A DNA stretch of 64,000 nucleotides from Paraburkholderia oxyphila NBRC 105797 (GTDB lineage: Bacteria > Pseudomonadota > Gammaproteobacteria > Burkholderiales > Burkholderiaceae). Under the pieces are notes generated by a model. That model saw nothing but the letters and a program-made list of their open reading frames with translations, was not told where the DNA came from and searched no databases. This document shows positions 1 to 7,080 of this stretch, in pieces. The stretch's first letter is position 1, and every line of letters begins with the position of its first letter. The stretch lies in contig NZ_BAYD01000053.1 in the NCBI RefSeq assembly GCF_000685075.1, forward strand, positions 1 to 64,000, read 5' to 3'. The position numbers and the translations under genes were made by a program.

Positions 1-1
1 C

Positions 2-619
2 GTGCGCAAGGACGGTGACGATCAGGACGGCGGCGGCGGCGCAGGCGACTTCAAAGGCGAGAAGCGCAGCAACGAGACGCATCAGTCCAGGACCGATCCC
101 GATGCGCGGCTCTATCGCAAAGGCAAGACGGCCAGCGAATTGCGGTACATGGGCCATACGCTGGCCGATAACCGGCACGGCCTGGTGGTCAACGCGCGCG
201 TGACACACGCTGACGGGCATGCCGAGCGTGAAGCGGCCAAGATCATGATCCACGACGCGCGGCAAGCGACAGAGGATCCGAACGTAGAAATTACGTTGGG
301 CGCAGACAAGGGTTACGACGCACAGGAATTCATCGAGGCCTGTCACGAGATGAAGGTCACGCCACACGTTGCACAAAACACCTCGGGGCGGCGTTCGGCG
401 GTGGCCGACACGATTGCCTCGGGCGCGGGCTACGCCATTTCTCAGCAAAAGCGCAAGCTGATCGAACAAGGCTTCGGATGGGCGAAGACCGTGGGGCGCA
501 TGCGCCAGGCAATGGTGCGCGGGTTGAAAAAGGTGGATCAGATGTTCGTGTTGAACATGGCCGCCTACAACCTCGTGCGCCTGCGAACCTTGGCACAGGT
601 CCGTCCGCAGTTACGGTAA
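2..619 (+). CDS. IS5-family transposase, C-terminal part
   Basis: This is the 3' part of a DDE transposase; the gene almost certainly begins before the window. The middle of the DDE core is visible in the stretch GADKGYD (second catalytic Asp), and the C-terminal catalytic Glu lies in IEQGFGWAK, followed by the basic tail typical of IS5-group enzymes. The first catalytic Asp is not in the window. The GTG at position 2 is only the first in-frame codon available and is probably not the true start. The element sits at the edge of a type VI secretion cargo cassette, as IS elements often do in such islands. Family call is firm; the exact IS name is not. Confidence 0.85.
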   Translation: MRKDGDDQDGGGGAGDFKGEKRSNETHQSRTDPDARLYRKGKTASELRYMGHTLADNRHGLVVNARVTHADGHAEREAAKIMIHDARQATEDPNVEITLGADKGYDAQEFIEACHEMKVTPHVAQNTSGRRSAVADTIASGAGYAISQQKRKLIEQGFGWAKTVGRMRQAMVRGLKKVDQMFVLNMAAYNLVRLRTLAQVRPQLR

Positions 620-1054
620 ACGCGGAAATGAGGCTAGGAATTGACCTCAAACTCTCAAAAGGACGTTGAATCCGCATTGAATTTGCACAATGCGGAAAAT
701 CTTGCGGCGAGAGCCGCGTGATTGGAGCGAGGCCGCTTCGGCTCGGGTGTATTTCAGCGGCCTGTTACGGGAATTGTGCGGTCCAGAAACGCAAAAGCCC
801 GCATTGTGCGGGCTAGTCGAAAATTCGGGGCACGGTTCAAGCATTCGAATTATTCGCCATATTTGAGAGAAATTGTCGAATGTCAAATTGTGTGCACGCC
901 ACAATGCGCCGTGAATCGTTCATCCCCCTATTCGGACACGTCTGATTTCGCGCCATCGGGAGCAGCGGCAGCATCGCCTGAATGGGCGAAATCCAAGCCC
1001 GCGCGTAACCGGTCGCCGTGCCGGGCCGGTTGCTTTCATCGACTCCCTGGAGGT
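620..1054. other. Intergenic stretch after the transposase (IS right end plus cassette promoter region)
   Basis: No convincing gene is seen here. The first part, to roughly 815, probably holds the right end of the insertion sequence, but I could not pair it with a left end because that lies outside the window. The remainder is the upstream region of the PAAR cassette. It ends in a good ribosome-binding site (CTGGAGG, 1048-1053). No VgrG coding remnant was recognised. Confidence 0.5.
797..813 (-). terminator. Hairpin with minus-strand U-tract
   Basis: A perfect 7-bp stem (GCCCGCA / TGCGGGC) with a TTG loop. Read on the minus strand it is followed by TTTTGCG, so it fits a short intrinsic terminator acting leftward, perhaps insulating the insertion sequence. 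Confidence 0.45.
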
Positions 1055-1102
1055 ATGGAAATGGCAAAGCGACAAAGGCGAATTCTGTGGAGCGCGGTAT
1101 GA
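1055..1102 (+). CDS. Possible 15-residue leader peptide before the PAAR genes
   Basis: A small reading frame MEMAKRQRRILWSAV starts two bases after a strong GGAGG site. Its TGA overlaps the ATG of the PAAR gene in an ATGA junction, the usual sign of translational coupling. The peptide is strongly basic. It may be a real leader, or the strong ribosome-binding site may simply be what remains of a longer upstream gene (an open frame in this phase reaches back to 722). No family is recognised. Confidence 0.35.
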   Translation: MEMAKRQRRILWSAV

Positions 1103-1632
1103 GGCGATACCTGCTAAGACTGGGCGACAAGTCCACGGCGGGCGGCGTCGTTATCGAAGGCGAAGAAAGTTGCACGCACCACGGCCGTTCCTTGACATTC
1201 ATCGGTGCAAAGGTCTTGTGCCCTGTCTGCAATACGACGGGCGTAATCGGGTGGAAAGGTCCGCATCGAAAGTCCACGATGAAAGGTAAGCAGCAAGCCC
1301 TGGAGGGCGACTTGTGCCTCTGCAATTGCGATCCGCCGCCCGTCATGATCGCGTCTCAAGACACCGCCTGGCATGAATTTACGGCGAGCGAGTTGGAAGG
1401 CACGGCATACGGAACAGCGAACGAGCCGCGTTCCAGTCCGACTCAAGGTGTCTACGACGAACAATTCACACTCAAAGACTCAACCGGGAAATCCCTTCCC
1501 GATACCTATTACACCGCCTGCTTACCTTCTGGCGCACGCGTACACGGCATAACCGATTCACAGGGCCGCACCGGGCGATACGCTACCGAAGGCGCACAAC
1601 ACGTCAGCATCTATCTCGGACACCGGGAGTAA
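1099..1632 (+). CDS. PAAR-like T6SS spike-tip protein with C-terminal extension (first copy)
   Basis: Predicted 177 residues. The N-terminal half has the look of a PAAR tip: RLGDKSTAGGVVIEG near residues 7-21, then Cys/His positions (CTHH, VLCPVCN, LCLCNC) that can bind the metal ion at the spike apex. The last 60 residues, starting at YDEQFTLKD, form a separate domain with HGITDSQGRTGRY. That domain recurs in the next gene and resembles extensions seen on Burkholderia T6SS spike proteins. PAAR proteins cap VgrG and carry effectors out of the cell. Start chosen at 1099 because MRRYLLRLGD matches PAAR N-termini and the ATG overlaps the stop of the small frame upstream. No vgrG gene is adjacent. 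It lies 2 bp from the second copy. Confidence 0.75.
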   Translation: MRRYLLRLGDKSTAGGVVIEGEESCTHHGRSLTFIGAKVLCPVCNTTGVIGWKGPHRKSTMKGKQQALEGDLCLCNCDPPPVMIASQDTAWHEFTASELEGTAYGTANEPRSSPTQGVYDEQFTLKDSTGKSLPDTYYTACLPSGARVHGITDSQGRTGRYATEGAQHVSIYLGHRE

Positions 1633-1634
1633 GC

Positions 1635-2153
1635 ATGTTCGATCGACTTGTAGCAGACGGAGACCGCACCACCACGGGCGGCGAAGTGATTGGCCGTAGC
1701 GACTTCTATAACGAAGCAGGCAAGATGTACGCGCGCAAGGAGAATCACGCGACGTGCGGAAACTGCAAAGGTGGATGGCCGATCTACGGCACCGCTGGCA
1801 CCTGGATGGATAACGGCCAGCCTTACGTGAAAGACATGGATCGCGTTCTGTGCCCATGCGGTAAAAACTTTGTTCTTGCGTCCAGCGGTTCGAATACGTT
1901 CTATTCGGAAAGCAAGGGAGAGGCAAAAACCGAAAAGCCCGTTGCGCCGACGAGGGCCGGTACATACGACGAACAGTTCACGCTTCGCGACGTAAAGGGC
2001 TCGCCGCTCGCAGACACGTACTACACCGTTCGCATGCCTTCGGGTGAATTAGTCCACGGCATAACAGATTCACAGGGGCGAACACGTCGCTATCCGACGG
2101 ACAACGCGCAACGCGTTGTTATTTACCTTGGCCACCGTGAAATCGTGGAATAA
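1635..2153 (+). CDS. PAAR-like T6SS spike-tip protein with C-terminal extension (second copy)
   Basis: 172 residues, a diverged tandem paralogue of the preceding gene. It keeps the opening pattern DGDRTTTGGEVIG, two Cys pairs (CGNCKG and LCPCGKN) suited to metal binding, and the same C-terminal module (YDEQFTLRD through HGITDSQGRTRRY). The middle differs strongly between the copies, while the C-terminal 60 residues are nearly the same. This pattern suggests the shared module binds a common partner, such as the adjacent effector or an adaptor, while the tips differ. Two copies could allow different VgrG tips to be loaded. The two-base gap to the first copy implies one transcript. Confidence 0.75.
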   Translation: MFDRLVADGDRTTTGGEVIGRSDFYNEAGKMYARKENHATCGNCKGGWPIYGTAGTWMDNGQPYVKDMDRVLCPCGKNFVLASSGSNTFYSESKGEAKTEKPVAPTRAGTYDEQFTLRDVKGSPLADTYYTVRMPSGELVHGITDSQGRTRRYPTDNAQRVVIYLGHREIVE

Positions 2154-2190
2154 CTTTCATATAAATATTCGATCAACAGATAGCTATAAC

Positions 2191-2868
2191 ATGAAAATCA
2201 AAACGCAATACATCGCGCCGTTGTCTCTGTGGCTTGTCGTCCGAAAGCGCTTTTCGAGTAATGGTCTATTCGTTGAACCCGCATGGATCGGGAACGGAAA
2301 ACAGAACGGACCGCTCATATTTACGTCGCGTATTCTTGCGTCGTTCTACGCGCACGTTCGCAACAAGTACCACCAGAAGGATGATTCGGATAACTGGCGC
2401 GTTATTCCCATGCACGAATTCGATTTGCTCCAGCACGTTCGTGATTGCGATGGGGAACTCTGGTGCATGATGGGATTCGGCGTGACGCTGGAGGAACCTG
2501 GATCAATCATCGTGACAACGGGTGCGCCACGTACCCGATATGCTCCGCTGTACTTCGCGCCGCCCACTGATAACGACGACGTAACGCTTCTATTCAGTCA
2601 ATGGGTTTTCGATTTCATTGCGGACGAATTTAAATCAATCGGCCTGCCGAAGTACGACGAAGAACTAGAAAGTATCGATGAAATGGACGACGCGACGTTC
2701 GCGGCGACGCTAAACACTGCGATTGGACGCGCGAACATATGCCGCGAGCCTACGGCACGAGATCGCGCGCTATGGGGAGTCTATAGCCCGCTCCGCGACG
2801 CGTGGATATCCGGCGAGGACGCGCGTTGCGATAACCCCGCCGAACGCACAGCACGCACGATGCACTAG
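2191..2868 (+). CDS. Protein of unknown function in the T6SS cassette
   Basis: 225 residues from the ATG at 2191 (MKIKTQYIAPLS); an earlier in-frame ATG at 2116 would overlap the PAAR gene and adds an unlikely leader. No signal peptide, membrane segment or catalytic motif is evident. The protein is rich in aromatics and acidic residues, with an acidic stretch near LPKYDEELESIDEMDD. It does not look like the known adaptor families (DUF4123, DUF2169, Eag/DUF1795) by eye. Its place between the PAAR genes and the muramidase makes a chaperone or adaptor that loads the effector on the tip a reasonable guess, but nothing in the sequence proves this. Base composition is lower in GC than the surrounding chromosome. 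Confidence 0.6.
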   Translation: MKIKTQYIAPLSLWLVVRKRFSSNGLFVEPAWIGNGKQNGPLIFTSRILASFYAHVRNKYHQKDDSDNWRVIPMHEFDLLQHVRDCDGELWCMMGFGVTLEEPGSIIVTTGAPRTRYAPLYFAPPTDNDDVTLLFSQWVFDFIADEFKSIGLPKYDEELESIDEMDDATFAATLNTAIGRANICREPTARDRALWGVYSPLRDAWISGEDARCDNPAERTARTMH

Positions 2869-2916
2869 GGCGCGTATGCGCGGAAATCCATCCGACGCAC
2901 AGTTACAGGAGATTTT

Positions 2917-3480
2917 ATGTCAGATGCACTTGCGACAGCAGTAACAAATACCAATCCGAATTCCTGTGTAACCGTACAAACGGCGAGGCTTTGCAAGCCG
3001 TGGCACGTCTCGCAACAGGGGATAGATTTTGTTGCTGATTGGGAAGCCTTCCGTGCACATTTGTACGATAACGATGGCGCTGGCGGCGGCGGTAATACGA
3101 CTATCGGCTTCGGGCACCTGGTTCATATGGGGCCAATCTCGGGCGCTGCATCTGAAGCCCCTTTTCACGCAGGGGTCACGATCTCCCAGGCCAGGCAACT
3201 ACTACTGCAAGATCTTAGAGACCCTGAGCGCATAGTAAATAAAGAAATCCATGTACCACTTTTCCAATACGAATATGATGCGCTTGTTGATTTTGTCTAC
3301 AATTTTCGTCACCATAACGACGCTCTATTGAATCTCGTAAATTCCGGCCACTATGATCGCGTGCCGGCGAAATTTATGGAATATACATGGGCCAGCGGCT
3401 CGCAACCGAGTGGTCTAGTGAAACGCCGGCGTTCAGAGGGAAATCTCTTCAGGGATGGAAACTATGATTCGAGTCACTAA
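2917..3480 (+). CDS. GH24 phage-type muramidase, probable T6SS effector
   Basis: 187 residues. The T4-lysozyme-like active site is visible: Glu43 in DWEAF, an Asp at 51 or 53, and Thr61/62 before IGFGH. The spacing is about four residues longer than in T4 lysozyme because of a Gly-rich insertion. The family's central region (FQYEYDALVDFVYNF) and its C-terminal LVKRRRSEGNLF motif follow. The enzyme cleaves the N-acetylmuramic acid to N-acetylglucosamine bond of peptidoglycan. It has no signal peptide and no holin partner, while its neighbours are PAAR proteins and an exported inhibitor-like protein. That favours T6SS delivery into rival periplasms over phage lysis. Ribosome-binding site AGGAGA precedes the ATG. 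Confidence 0.85.
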   Translation: MSDALATAVTNTNPNSCVTVQTARLCKPWHVSQQGIDFVADWEAFRAHLYDNDGAGGGGNTTIGFGHLVHMGPISGAASEAPFHAGVTISQARQLLLQDLRDPERIVNKEIHVPLFQYEYDALVDFVYNFRHHNDALLNLVNSGHYDRVPAKFMEYTWASGSQPSGLVKRRRSEGNLFRDGNYDSSH

Positions 3481-3916
3481 ATTCTGCTTTGCCACTATGG
3501 CTATCGTCATATCGGTGTCGGCACTCGGAAATACCGCCTGCGAACAAAATGCAAAGACTAGAGACGATTCTCTTTCTTGTTCGAAAACGGATACGGCACG
3601 AATGCTTGCCGACTCCGTAAAATTATACGCGTATATCCGGAAAATTTCGTCCGGGGATAAACGAATCGCACTTGATGCGAACTATAAATTATGGGGAGAA
3701 AAGATTAAATCTGATTGTAACCTAATCGGCTTCGCGTTCAATGAGTGGAAAAACGAATATTCGCTCGATACAGATTTCCAGATTGCAGCGTGCCGGCAGA
3801 AGGTAGCGGCGCAAGAGTTTGAATTCTATAAGTCGCTAACATGCCCTGATGATATGGAAACTTCAGCGGCTCCGAAGTGCGCCGCGATCCAGAAGGTTCT
3901 CGGCGCTGGGCGATAG
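3464..3916 (+). CDS. Exported LprI-like protein, probable immunity to the muramidase
   Basis: 150 residues from the ATG at 3464 (an ATG at 3455 is also possible). Either start lies inside the muramidase gene, so the two overlap by 17-26 bp. The N-terminus is a clear signal peptide (hydrophobic ATMAIVISVSALG, cleavage near NTAC). The mature part has the paired cysteines and the ALDANYKLW region reminiscent of the lysozyme-inhibitor LprI N-terminal family, though the match is by eye. An exported protein overlapping a peptidoglycan hydrolase gene is the standard arrangement for T6SS immunity: it would sit in the periplasm and block the incoming sister effector. The gene is AT-rich compared with the flanks. 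Confidence 0.7.
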   Translation: MIRVTKFCFATMAIVISVSALGNTACEQNAKTRDDSLSCSKTDTARMLADSVKLYAYIRKISSGDKRIALDANYKLWGEKIKSDCNLIGFAFNEWKNEYSLDTDFQIAACRQKVAAQEFEFYKSLTCPDDMETSAAPKCAAIQKVLGAGR

Positions 3917-3923
3917 GACAAGT

Positions 3924-3946
3924 CCCCGCTTCGGCGGGGGTTTTTT
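3924..3946. terminator. Strong intrinsic terminator at the end of the T6SS cassette
   Basis: A 6-bp GC stem (CCCCGC / GCGGGG) closed by the stable TTCG tetraloop, followed by six T on the plus strand. It lies 8 bp after the immunity gene stop. The minus-strand methyltransferase fragment also ends here, so the two sides converge on it. Confidence 0.9.
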
Positions 3947-4326
3947 CATTCGAGCGTCAATCGCGCCTGTTCGTTGGCGTTGTCGGCATGAACGAATAGC
4001 GCGCCTTGGCGATGCGCATTGCTGATTCGCTCGCACGCACATTCGAAATGCACGGGGTCCAGCTCGATGCCGACGAAGCGGCGGCCCGTTTGCACGCATG
4101 CTACGCCCGTTGTCCCAGAGCCCATGAACGGATCAAGCACGGTCGCGCCAGGCGGCACGATCCGCAATAGCTCGCGCATAAGCGGCAATGGCTTTTGTGT
4201 GACGTGGACACGATCGCGGGGCGCGACGCACTCATAAAACCCCAGTATCACTTTGACCCTACTGTACGGGCAACGCCACGCACCGCCTGCAGGCCCAAAT
4301 CCACCGCTCCAAATCTCGCCCGCCAC
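3946..4326 (-). pseudogene. C-terminal fragment of a site-specific DNA methyltransferase
   Basis: 126 codons matching only the last half of an N-4-cytosine/N6-adenine DNA methyltransferase. Visible are VTQKPLPLMRELL, the AdoMet-binding motif DPFMGSGTTGVA and the following VGIELDPVHF. The catalytic DPPY/SPPY motif that should precede these is missing. The first possible codon, a GTG at 4326, directly abuts the stop codon of the LysR gene, so the 5' half has been lost at that junction. Such enzymes are common in prophages and islands. It probably marks the broken edge of the island carrying the T6SS cassette and is unlikely to be active. Confidence 0.8.
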
Positions 4327-5214
4327 CTAAGCCGCCTTGACCTTCCCGCGCGCCGCCCCCTCCGCCATCTCCAGAAACGCCCCCAGCGCGCTCGAGACAT
4401 ACCCATCGCGCCGCCGAATAAACAGCGTCTGCATCCGCGCCAGCTCCGCCGGCATACGATGCACGCTAACCTTCCCCTCAACGGCCGCTTGCTCGACCAC
4501 CCCCTTCGGCAGCAACGTCACCCCAACCCCAGCCGCCACGCAGCTCAAAATCGCATCGAGTGAACCGAACTCCAGCGGCTTGGCCACGACGAGCCCGCGC
4601 CCATAAAGAAATGCCTCCAACCGCTGCCGATACGAACAACCAAACTGAAACACCACGGTTTTAAGGTCGGCAATCTTCGCCAGATCCTTCAATGACGACA
4701 CCGCAGGACTGGCAACAAGCACCAGCTCCTCGGTAAAGACGCGCGTCTGCTCGATCTCGGGATGCTCGACAGGGCCAGCAACGAACGCACCGTCGAGCTT
4801 GCATTCCACGACGTCGCGCACCAGTTTCGCGGTATTGCCGGAACTGACCACCAGCTGCACCTTCGGCCACTTCCTGGCGAAGCCGGCCAGCAGAGAAGAA
4901 AGACGCAGCGCCATGATGGTCTCCAGCGAGCCGAGCACGAGCGCGCCGGCCGGCGTCCCGTCGTCTCGCGCCGCTGCGCGAGCGTCCTCGACGAGCTTCG
5001 CAATGCGTCCCACGAACGGCATCATGCGCTGGCCCGCGGGCGTAGCAACCACGCCGCGCGCGTGGCGCTCGAACAGCGCGAGCCCGAGGTCTTCCTCCAG
5101 CGCACGAATGCGGGCCGTGACGTTGGACTGCACGGTGTGGAGTTCGGCTGCGGCCTTGTTCATGCTGCCCAAACGCGCAACAGCCTCGAATGTCTTCAAG
5201 TCGGTCATATCCAT
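4327..5214 (-). CDS. LysR-family transcriptional regulator
   Basis: About 295 residues. The N-terminal winged helix-turn-helix is typical (TDLKTFEAVARLGSMNKAA, then QSNVTARIRALEEDLG), followed by the LysR substrate-binding domain. The start is ambiguous: ATG at 5214 is taken here, while GTG at 5223 or ATG at 5208 are possible. It is divergent from the SnoaL-like gene across 137 bp that contains repeated TGCAGA boxes, so it probably controls that gene and itself. The inducer is unknown. Its stop codon is immediately next to the methyltransferase fragment, so this gene is the first chromosome-like gene after the island. Confidence 0.9.
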   Translation of the reverse strand: MDMTDLKTFEAVARLGSMNKAAAELHTVQSNVTARIRALEEDLGLALFERHARGVVATPAGQRMMPFVGRIAKLVEDARAAARDDGTPAGALVLGSLETIMALRLSSLLAGFARKWPKVQLVVSSGNTAKLVRDVVECKLDGAFVAGPVEHPEIEQTRVFTEELVLVASPAVSSLKDLAKIADLKTVVFQFGCSYRQRLEAFLYGRGLVVAKPLEFGSLDAILSCVAAGVGVTLLPKGVVEQAAVEGKVSVHRMPAELARMQTLFIRRRDGYVSSALGAFLEMAEGAARGKVKAA

Positions 5215-5351
5215 CGGCGCCACCCAGAGCGTAGATGAATGCAGACTAGCACATATCGAAAATGCAGATTGCTGGTATCAAAACATTTCAGTTCTATAGA
5301 TTGGTATTCGCGCGTAGTCTGCACTCGTCCACCCCAACGGAGCAAACCGAC
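5215..5351. promoter_or_regulatory. LysR/SnoaL-like divergent promoter with inverted repeats
   Basis: TGCAGACTA at 5240-5248 is exactly complementary to TAGTCTGCA at 5315-5323, and a third TGCAGA lies at 5263-5268. Paired distant half-sites are usual for LysR tetramers, which bind a recognition and an activation site. Assignment is by position and symmetry only. Confidence 0.45.
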
Positions 5352-5834
5352 ATGAACACCCCCATTCTTCGCGTGACCGGCAATGAACTCGCACCCCAGG
5401 GCAGTCCGCTGGAAGCGCTGGTGGCCTTCTATCGCGCCTTCAACACGGGCAATCTGGACGCGCTCGCGGCCAACTGGGCGCCGGGCGAGCGTCCGAGCAT
5501 GGACAATCCCATCGGTGGGATCCGGCGCGGCTGGCCCGCCATTCGCGCGGGTTACCAGGCGCTCTTTGAAGGTCCGGCGCGCGTGCACGTCGCGTTTCAC
5601 GACTTCACGTCCGAAGGCGGCGACGACTGGCACTTGTTCGTCGGCCGCGAAGAAGGGACATGCGTGCTGCCCGATCGCACGATCCCTTTGCGCATTCGCA
5701 CGACGCGCTGGTTCGCGAAGATCGATGGCGTGTGGCGGCAGCTTCATCATCATGGGTCCATCGAGGAGCCTGCCCTGCTCGCCGAGTATCAGACCGCGAT
5801 CTTCGGCGCGCCGCTTGCAGCGCCAATGGCCTGA
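5352..5834 (+). CDS. SnoaL/NTF2-like small protein
   Basis: 160 residues from the ATG at 5352 (MNTPILRVTG). It has the alpha+beta cone pattern of NTF2-like proteins: an opening helix LVAFYRAFNTGNLDAL, a Trp-containing NPIGG segment, and a C-terminal strand RTTRWFAKIDGVWRQLHHHGS. Proteins of this group act as small polyketide cyclases, isomerases or stress-related ligand-binding domains; no catalytic signature allows a choice. It is transcribed away from the LysR gene, which is its likely regulator. It converges with the inositol dehydrogenase gene across a hairpin. Confidence 0.75.
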   Translation: MNTPILRVTGNELAPQGSPLEALVAFYRAFNTGNLDALAANWAPGERPSMDNPIGGIRRGWPAIRAGYQALFEGPARVHVAFHDFTSEGGDDWHLFVGREEGTCVLPDRTIPLRIRTTRWFAKIDGVWRQLHHHGSIEEPALLAEYQTAIFGAPLAAPMA

Positions 5835-5849
5835 GCCACGCACGCGCTT

Positions 5850-5882
5850 GGTGGATGCATGCGCATCGCGCATGCATCCACC
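5850..5882. terminator. Perfect 14-bp hairpin between convergent genes
   Basis: GGTGGATGCATGCG and its exact complement are separated by a 5-base loop. It lies between the ends of the SnoaL-like gene and the inositol dehydrogenase gene, where it could stop transcription from both sides. No U-tract follows on either strand, so a Rho-independent mechanism is not certain. Confidence 0.6.
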
Positions 5883-5961
5883 GTCCCCGATTGTCCGCAT
5901 GGCTGTGAAAGGCGACATGCTCCGCACGCCGCCCTGCTTCGTTCTGGACACAAACTCGCCG

Positions 5962-6984
5962 CTATACCGCTTCTGCGACACTCGCCTCCTCGCTCGACGG
6001 CAGGTCCACCGCGGCCCCGCTGCGCCACGACGACATGGCCAGCTCGGCCAGCTCGAGCGCCTTGACGCCGTCTTCGATGGTCGTGCGCACTGGCGTTCCC
6101 TTCGTGACCGCCTCGACGAAATGCGCCATTTCCGCCGCATAAGCCTGACGATAACGCTCCAGAAAGAACGGCTCCGGCACATCCGTCGAGATGCCCCCCG
6201 CCAGCCAGGCCGTCACCTGCGTGGGCTGCACGTTGCCCGCCTGCAGCATGCCCTTGCTGCCGAGCACCTCGAAGCGCTGGTCGTAGCCGTAAGCCGCACG
6301 CCGCGACGTGTTGATCTGGCAAAGCAGTCCTCGCTTCGTGCGGATCGTGACGGCTGTCGAATCGATGTCGCCGGCGGCCGCCACGGCCGGGTCGGTGAGG
6401 CAACTGCCCGTGGCGTGCAAGCGCTGCGCCTCGTCGCCCATGATCCAGCGGAACACGTCGAAATCGTGGATCAGCATGTCCTTGAAGATCCCGCCCGAGC
6501 TCTTGATGTAGTCGACGGGCGGCGCGCCCGGGTCGCGGCTGGTGACGATCAGCATCTCAGGCACGCCGATTTCGCCGGCCTCGATCCGCGCCTTCAGTGC
6601 CGCGAAAGTGGGATCGAACCGGCGCTGAAATCCGATCATGCAAACCACGCCATTGCGGCGCACGGCCTCGGCGCTCTCGCGCGAGCGGGCGATGGTCAGA
6701 TCAACGGGCTTTTCGCAGAACACCGCTTTGCCCGCGTTCGCGGCGGCAATGATCAGATTCGCGTGCGTATCCGTGCTCGAAGCGATCACCACGGCGCCCA
6801 CCGCGGGATCGGCCAGTGCCTGCTCGACGCCAGCCACCTGTGCGCCGTGCGTCTGCGCGAGCGCCTGTGCCGAAGGTGCGTGCATGTCCACCACGTACTT
6901 CAGGCGCGCGCCCGGTTGCCGCACCAGATTCGACGCGTGAATCTTGCCGATGCGCCCTGCTCCAAACAATGCAAATTCAATCAT
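5962..6984 (-). CDS. iolG: myo-Inositol 2-dehydrogenase (Gfo/Idh/MocA family)
   Basis: 340 residues from the ATG at 6984, preceded by GGAGAAGA. The Rossmann motif GAGRIG is at residues 8-13, the family motif EKP at 91-93 and the catalytic-site HDFD around 173-176. The enzyme oxidises myo-inositol (or scyllo-inositol) to 2-keto-myo-inositol with NAD+, the first step of the inositol pathway. It is the last gene of a minus-strand block that contains iolB, iolE, iolD and iolC. Rhizobial MocA, of the rhizopine pathway, belongs to the same family, so the substrate could also be an inositol derivative. Confidence 0.85.
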   Translation of the reverse strand: MIEFALFGAGRIGKIHASNLVRQPGARLKYVVDMHAPSAQALAQTHGAQVAGVEQALADPAVGAVVIASSTDTHANLIIAAANAGKAVFCEKPVDLTIARSRESAEAVRRNGVVCMIGFQRRFDPTFAALKARIEAGEIGVPEMLIVTSRDPGAPPVDYIKSSGGIFKDMLIHDFDVFRWIMGDEAQRLHATGSCLTDPAVAAAGDIDSTAVTIRTKRGLLCQINTSRRAAYGYDQRFEVLGSKGMLQAGNVQPTQVTAWLAGGISTDVPEPFFLERYRQAYAAEMAHFVEAVTKGTPVRTTIEDGVKALELAELAMSSWRSGAAVDLPSSEEASVAEAV

Positions 6985-7080
6985 GCTCTTCTCCGGTTTC
7001 AACGCCTTCATCAAAATAGGGCCCATGCCTCGCGGCATGGGCGGTCAATCGCCTGGGGGCGAACTCAACGCCCCGAACGC

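Noticed and set aside
2917..3480. Prophage endolysin
   Set aside because: No holin, spanin or structural phage genes nearby; PAAR neighbours and an exported inhibitor-like partner fit T6SS better.
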